DNA of 23,659 bases from JBDTNQ01 sp039933635. GTDB lineage: Bacteria > Acidobacteriota > Vicinamibacteria > Vicinamibacterales > SCN-69-37. Under the pieces are notes generated by a model. The model was not told the origin of the DNA. It searched no databases and was given only the letters and a program-made list of their open reading frames with translations. The position numbers were made by a program, and so were the translations under genes. The stretch covers positions 1-23,659 of the forward strand of contig JBDTNQ010000070.1 of NCBI GenBank assembly GCA_039933635.1, in the 5' to 3' direction. Positions 22,823 to 23,659 of this stretch are shown here, piece after piece. Numbering within the stretch: the stretch's first letter is position 1; each line of letters starts with the position of its first letter.

Positions 22823-23384
22823 GTTGTTTCACCTCGTCGATAAACTGCCCGACGATCCGCATCGCTTGGTCGGTCGTAATCATCTCGAAGAGGTCCTTCT
22901 GCCGCTTCGTCTCTGAGTCGACCAAGCGGCGCCGGAGATCGAGGCGGTCGGCCAGCTCGTCCCAGGTCGACGCCCGTGACAACCCGTCGGTGAGAACCTT
23001 ATCGAGGGCGTCGAGCATGACGCGGGCCGCGCCGATCCCGTCCTTCCCTTTGTCGGCCGCGCCCTTGAACGCATCGAACTTCGCGCGGGCGTCCTTCCAG
23101 AGCCGCGTGTTGCCCGTCTCACCGACGGCCTCGAGCAGCTCGGAAATGCGGACGTCGATGAGCGCGACGTCATCCCGCAGTCCCAGGAGCCGCGGATCGT
23201 TGAGGCCCTGCTGATACCGCTCGCTGAACTGCAGCTGCAGATACTTCGAGTGACGCCCCGTCCTGAAGTTCGGATGGGCGGGCCCGACGAGCGAGGCCCC
23301 GCCGTGCAGCTTGCATCGGCCGTTGGTCAGGCCCGCGCGTTTGCACTTGCCGCCCGATCGAGTTTTTGCCCCGCACGATGCCAT
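22749..23384 (-). CDS. Probable terminase small subunit with N-terminal zinc motif
   Basis: The 211-residue protein starts MASCGAKTRSGGKCKRAG and has Cys4, Cys14, Cys24 and His27, then HGGASLVGPAHPNFRTGRHS with KYL. The 'C-A-x-T-R-x-G-x-x-C ... G-R-C-x-x-H-G-G' element followed by 'G..hpnf..G..SkY' occurs in small terminase-like and other phage packaging proteins. The rest is helical: LRDDVALIDVRISELLEAVG, RLWKDARAKFDAFKGAADKG, RVMLDALDKVLTDGLSRAST and AMRIVGQFIDEVKQRVKDP. The position just before the TerL block agrees. TerS recognises the packaging start and controls TerL. Assignment is by motif and order; I have no direct functional evidence. No strong ribosome binding site before the ATG. 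Confidence 0.7.
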   Translation of the reverse strand: MASCGAKTRSGGKCKRAGLTNGRCKLHGGASLVGPAHPNFRTGRHSKYLQLQFSERYQQGLNDPRLLGLRDDVALIDVRISELLEAVGETGNTRLWKDARAKFDAFKGAADKGKDGIGAARVMLDALDKVLTDGLSRASTWDELADRLDLRRRLVDSETKRQKDLFEMITTDQAMRIVGQFIDEVKQRVKDPELLTALSNHFSRLAPRGTG

Positions 23385-23392
23385 CGACGCCG

Positions 23393-23593
23393 CTACGCGG
23401 CTCTGCCTTTCTTTTTCCGACGTCCATGGGGTAGCTGGTCTCCATGGGGTATCCGATCCAGCTTGACGGCCTTCTGGCCAGTCGGCGGGAGCATTGGCGC
23501 CGTATGTGCGGCGCAGATTTCTCGCAAGGGCCCCGGGGGCGACGTCAATCGCTCCCGGGTGCCCGCCTCAGTTGGGTCGGCGCGTTGATCCAC
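23393..23593 (-). CDS. Doubtful small ORF upstream of the small terminase gene
   Basis: A 66-codon frame opens at a GTG and ends eight bases before the terminase start. Its product (MDQRADPTEAGTRERLTSPP onward, ending in GRRKKKGRAA) is Pro/Arg-rich with no domain I recognise. An AAGGAGG lies at 23617-23623 but about 24 bases from the GTG, too far to serve it. It may be a small gene or a leader without coding role. In 23594-23659 I see nothing I can support as a gene. Confidence 0.25.
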   Translation of the reverse strand: MDQRADPTEAGTRERLTSPPGPLREICAAHTAPMLPPTGQKAVKLDRIPHGDQLPHGRRKKKGRAA

Positions 23594-23659
23594 TCCCTGG
23601 CCGCGCGCCGGCCCGACCTCCTTCTTTCCTACAGGCCGAGCTGGTGCTTCGCGGCGGCG

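Noticed and set aside
23617..23623. AAGGAGG near the right edge as the ribosome binding site of a further gene
   Set aside because: No ATG, GTG or TTG lies at normal distance downstream; the nearest GTG is about 24 bases away.
1..23659. CRISPR arrays, tRNA genes, insertion sequence ends or attachment sites
   Set aside because: I saw no regular repeat-spacer array, cloverleaf-like tRNA sequence, transposase frame or paired terminal repeats. A site split beyond the window cannot be excluded.

Overview
The window is a tightly packed, GC-rich phage or prophage structural module. Every gene I can support lies on the minus strand, so transcription runs from right to left. Genes mostly overlap or touch (TGATG, ATGA, GTGA and TAATG junctions), which is typical of one long late operon. 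I see no integrase, repressor, lysis genes, tRNA genes or host genes, so free virus and prophage cannot be told apart and the host cannot be named. The head proteins look Mu-like (DUF935-type portal, Mu F-like domain, Mu I-like protease with nested scaffold, Mu gpG-like morphogenesis protein). The tail is of the long-tailed siphovirus type, with a tail tube protein, a chaperone pair and a 1234-residue tape measure.

In transcription order, the packaging block (23.4-17.8 kb) holds a zinc-motif protein that is probably the small terminase subunit, a small unknown protein, a GroES-like co-chaperonin, the large terminase subunit, and a portal fused to a Mu F-like head-morphogenesis domain. Next come a small zinc-ribbon protein and an excisionase-type helix-turn-helix protein. 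A 138-bp gap follows, carrying three 10-bp direct repeats and a 15-bp palindrome.

The head block (17.1-12.5 kb) holds a conserved virion protein, the Mu I-like protease with an in-frame scaffold start, a capsid cement/decoration protein, the major capsid protein, a strong hairpin, a C2H2 zinc-finger protein and a small protein with a hydrophobic N terminus. The neck block (12.5-9.0 kb) holds a connector, a gpG/HK97 gp10-like protein, a tail-terminator candidate and four small proteins of unknown role. The tail block (9.0 kb to the left edge) holds the tail tube protein, an inserted endonuclease VII-type HNH gene, a chaperone pair whose frames suggest +1 programmed frameshifting, the tape measure, a distal-tail-like protein, a hub/baseplate protein and the start of a further tip or fiber protein cut by the window edge.

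The most interesting points are the GroES-like gene beside the terminase, the portal/Mu F fusion, the HTH gene ending in a phased repeat array, the likely +1 frameshift in the tail chaperones, the HNH gene with duplicated helix-turn-helix domains, and the number of putative zinc-binding motifs across the head genes. None of this is clearly a wholly new system; it looks like a divergent phage from a poorly sampled host group.
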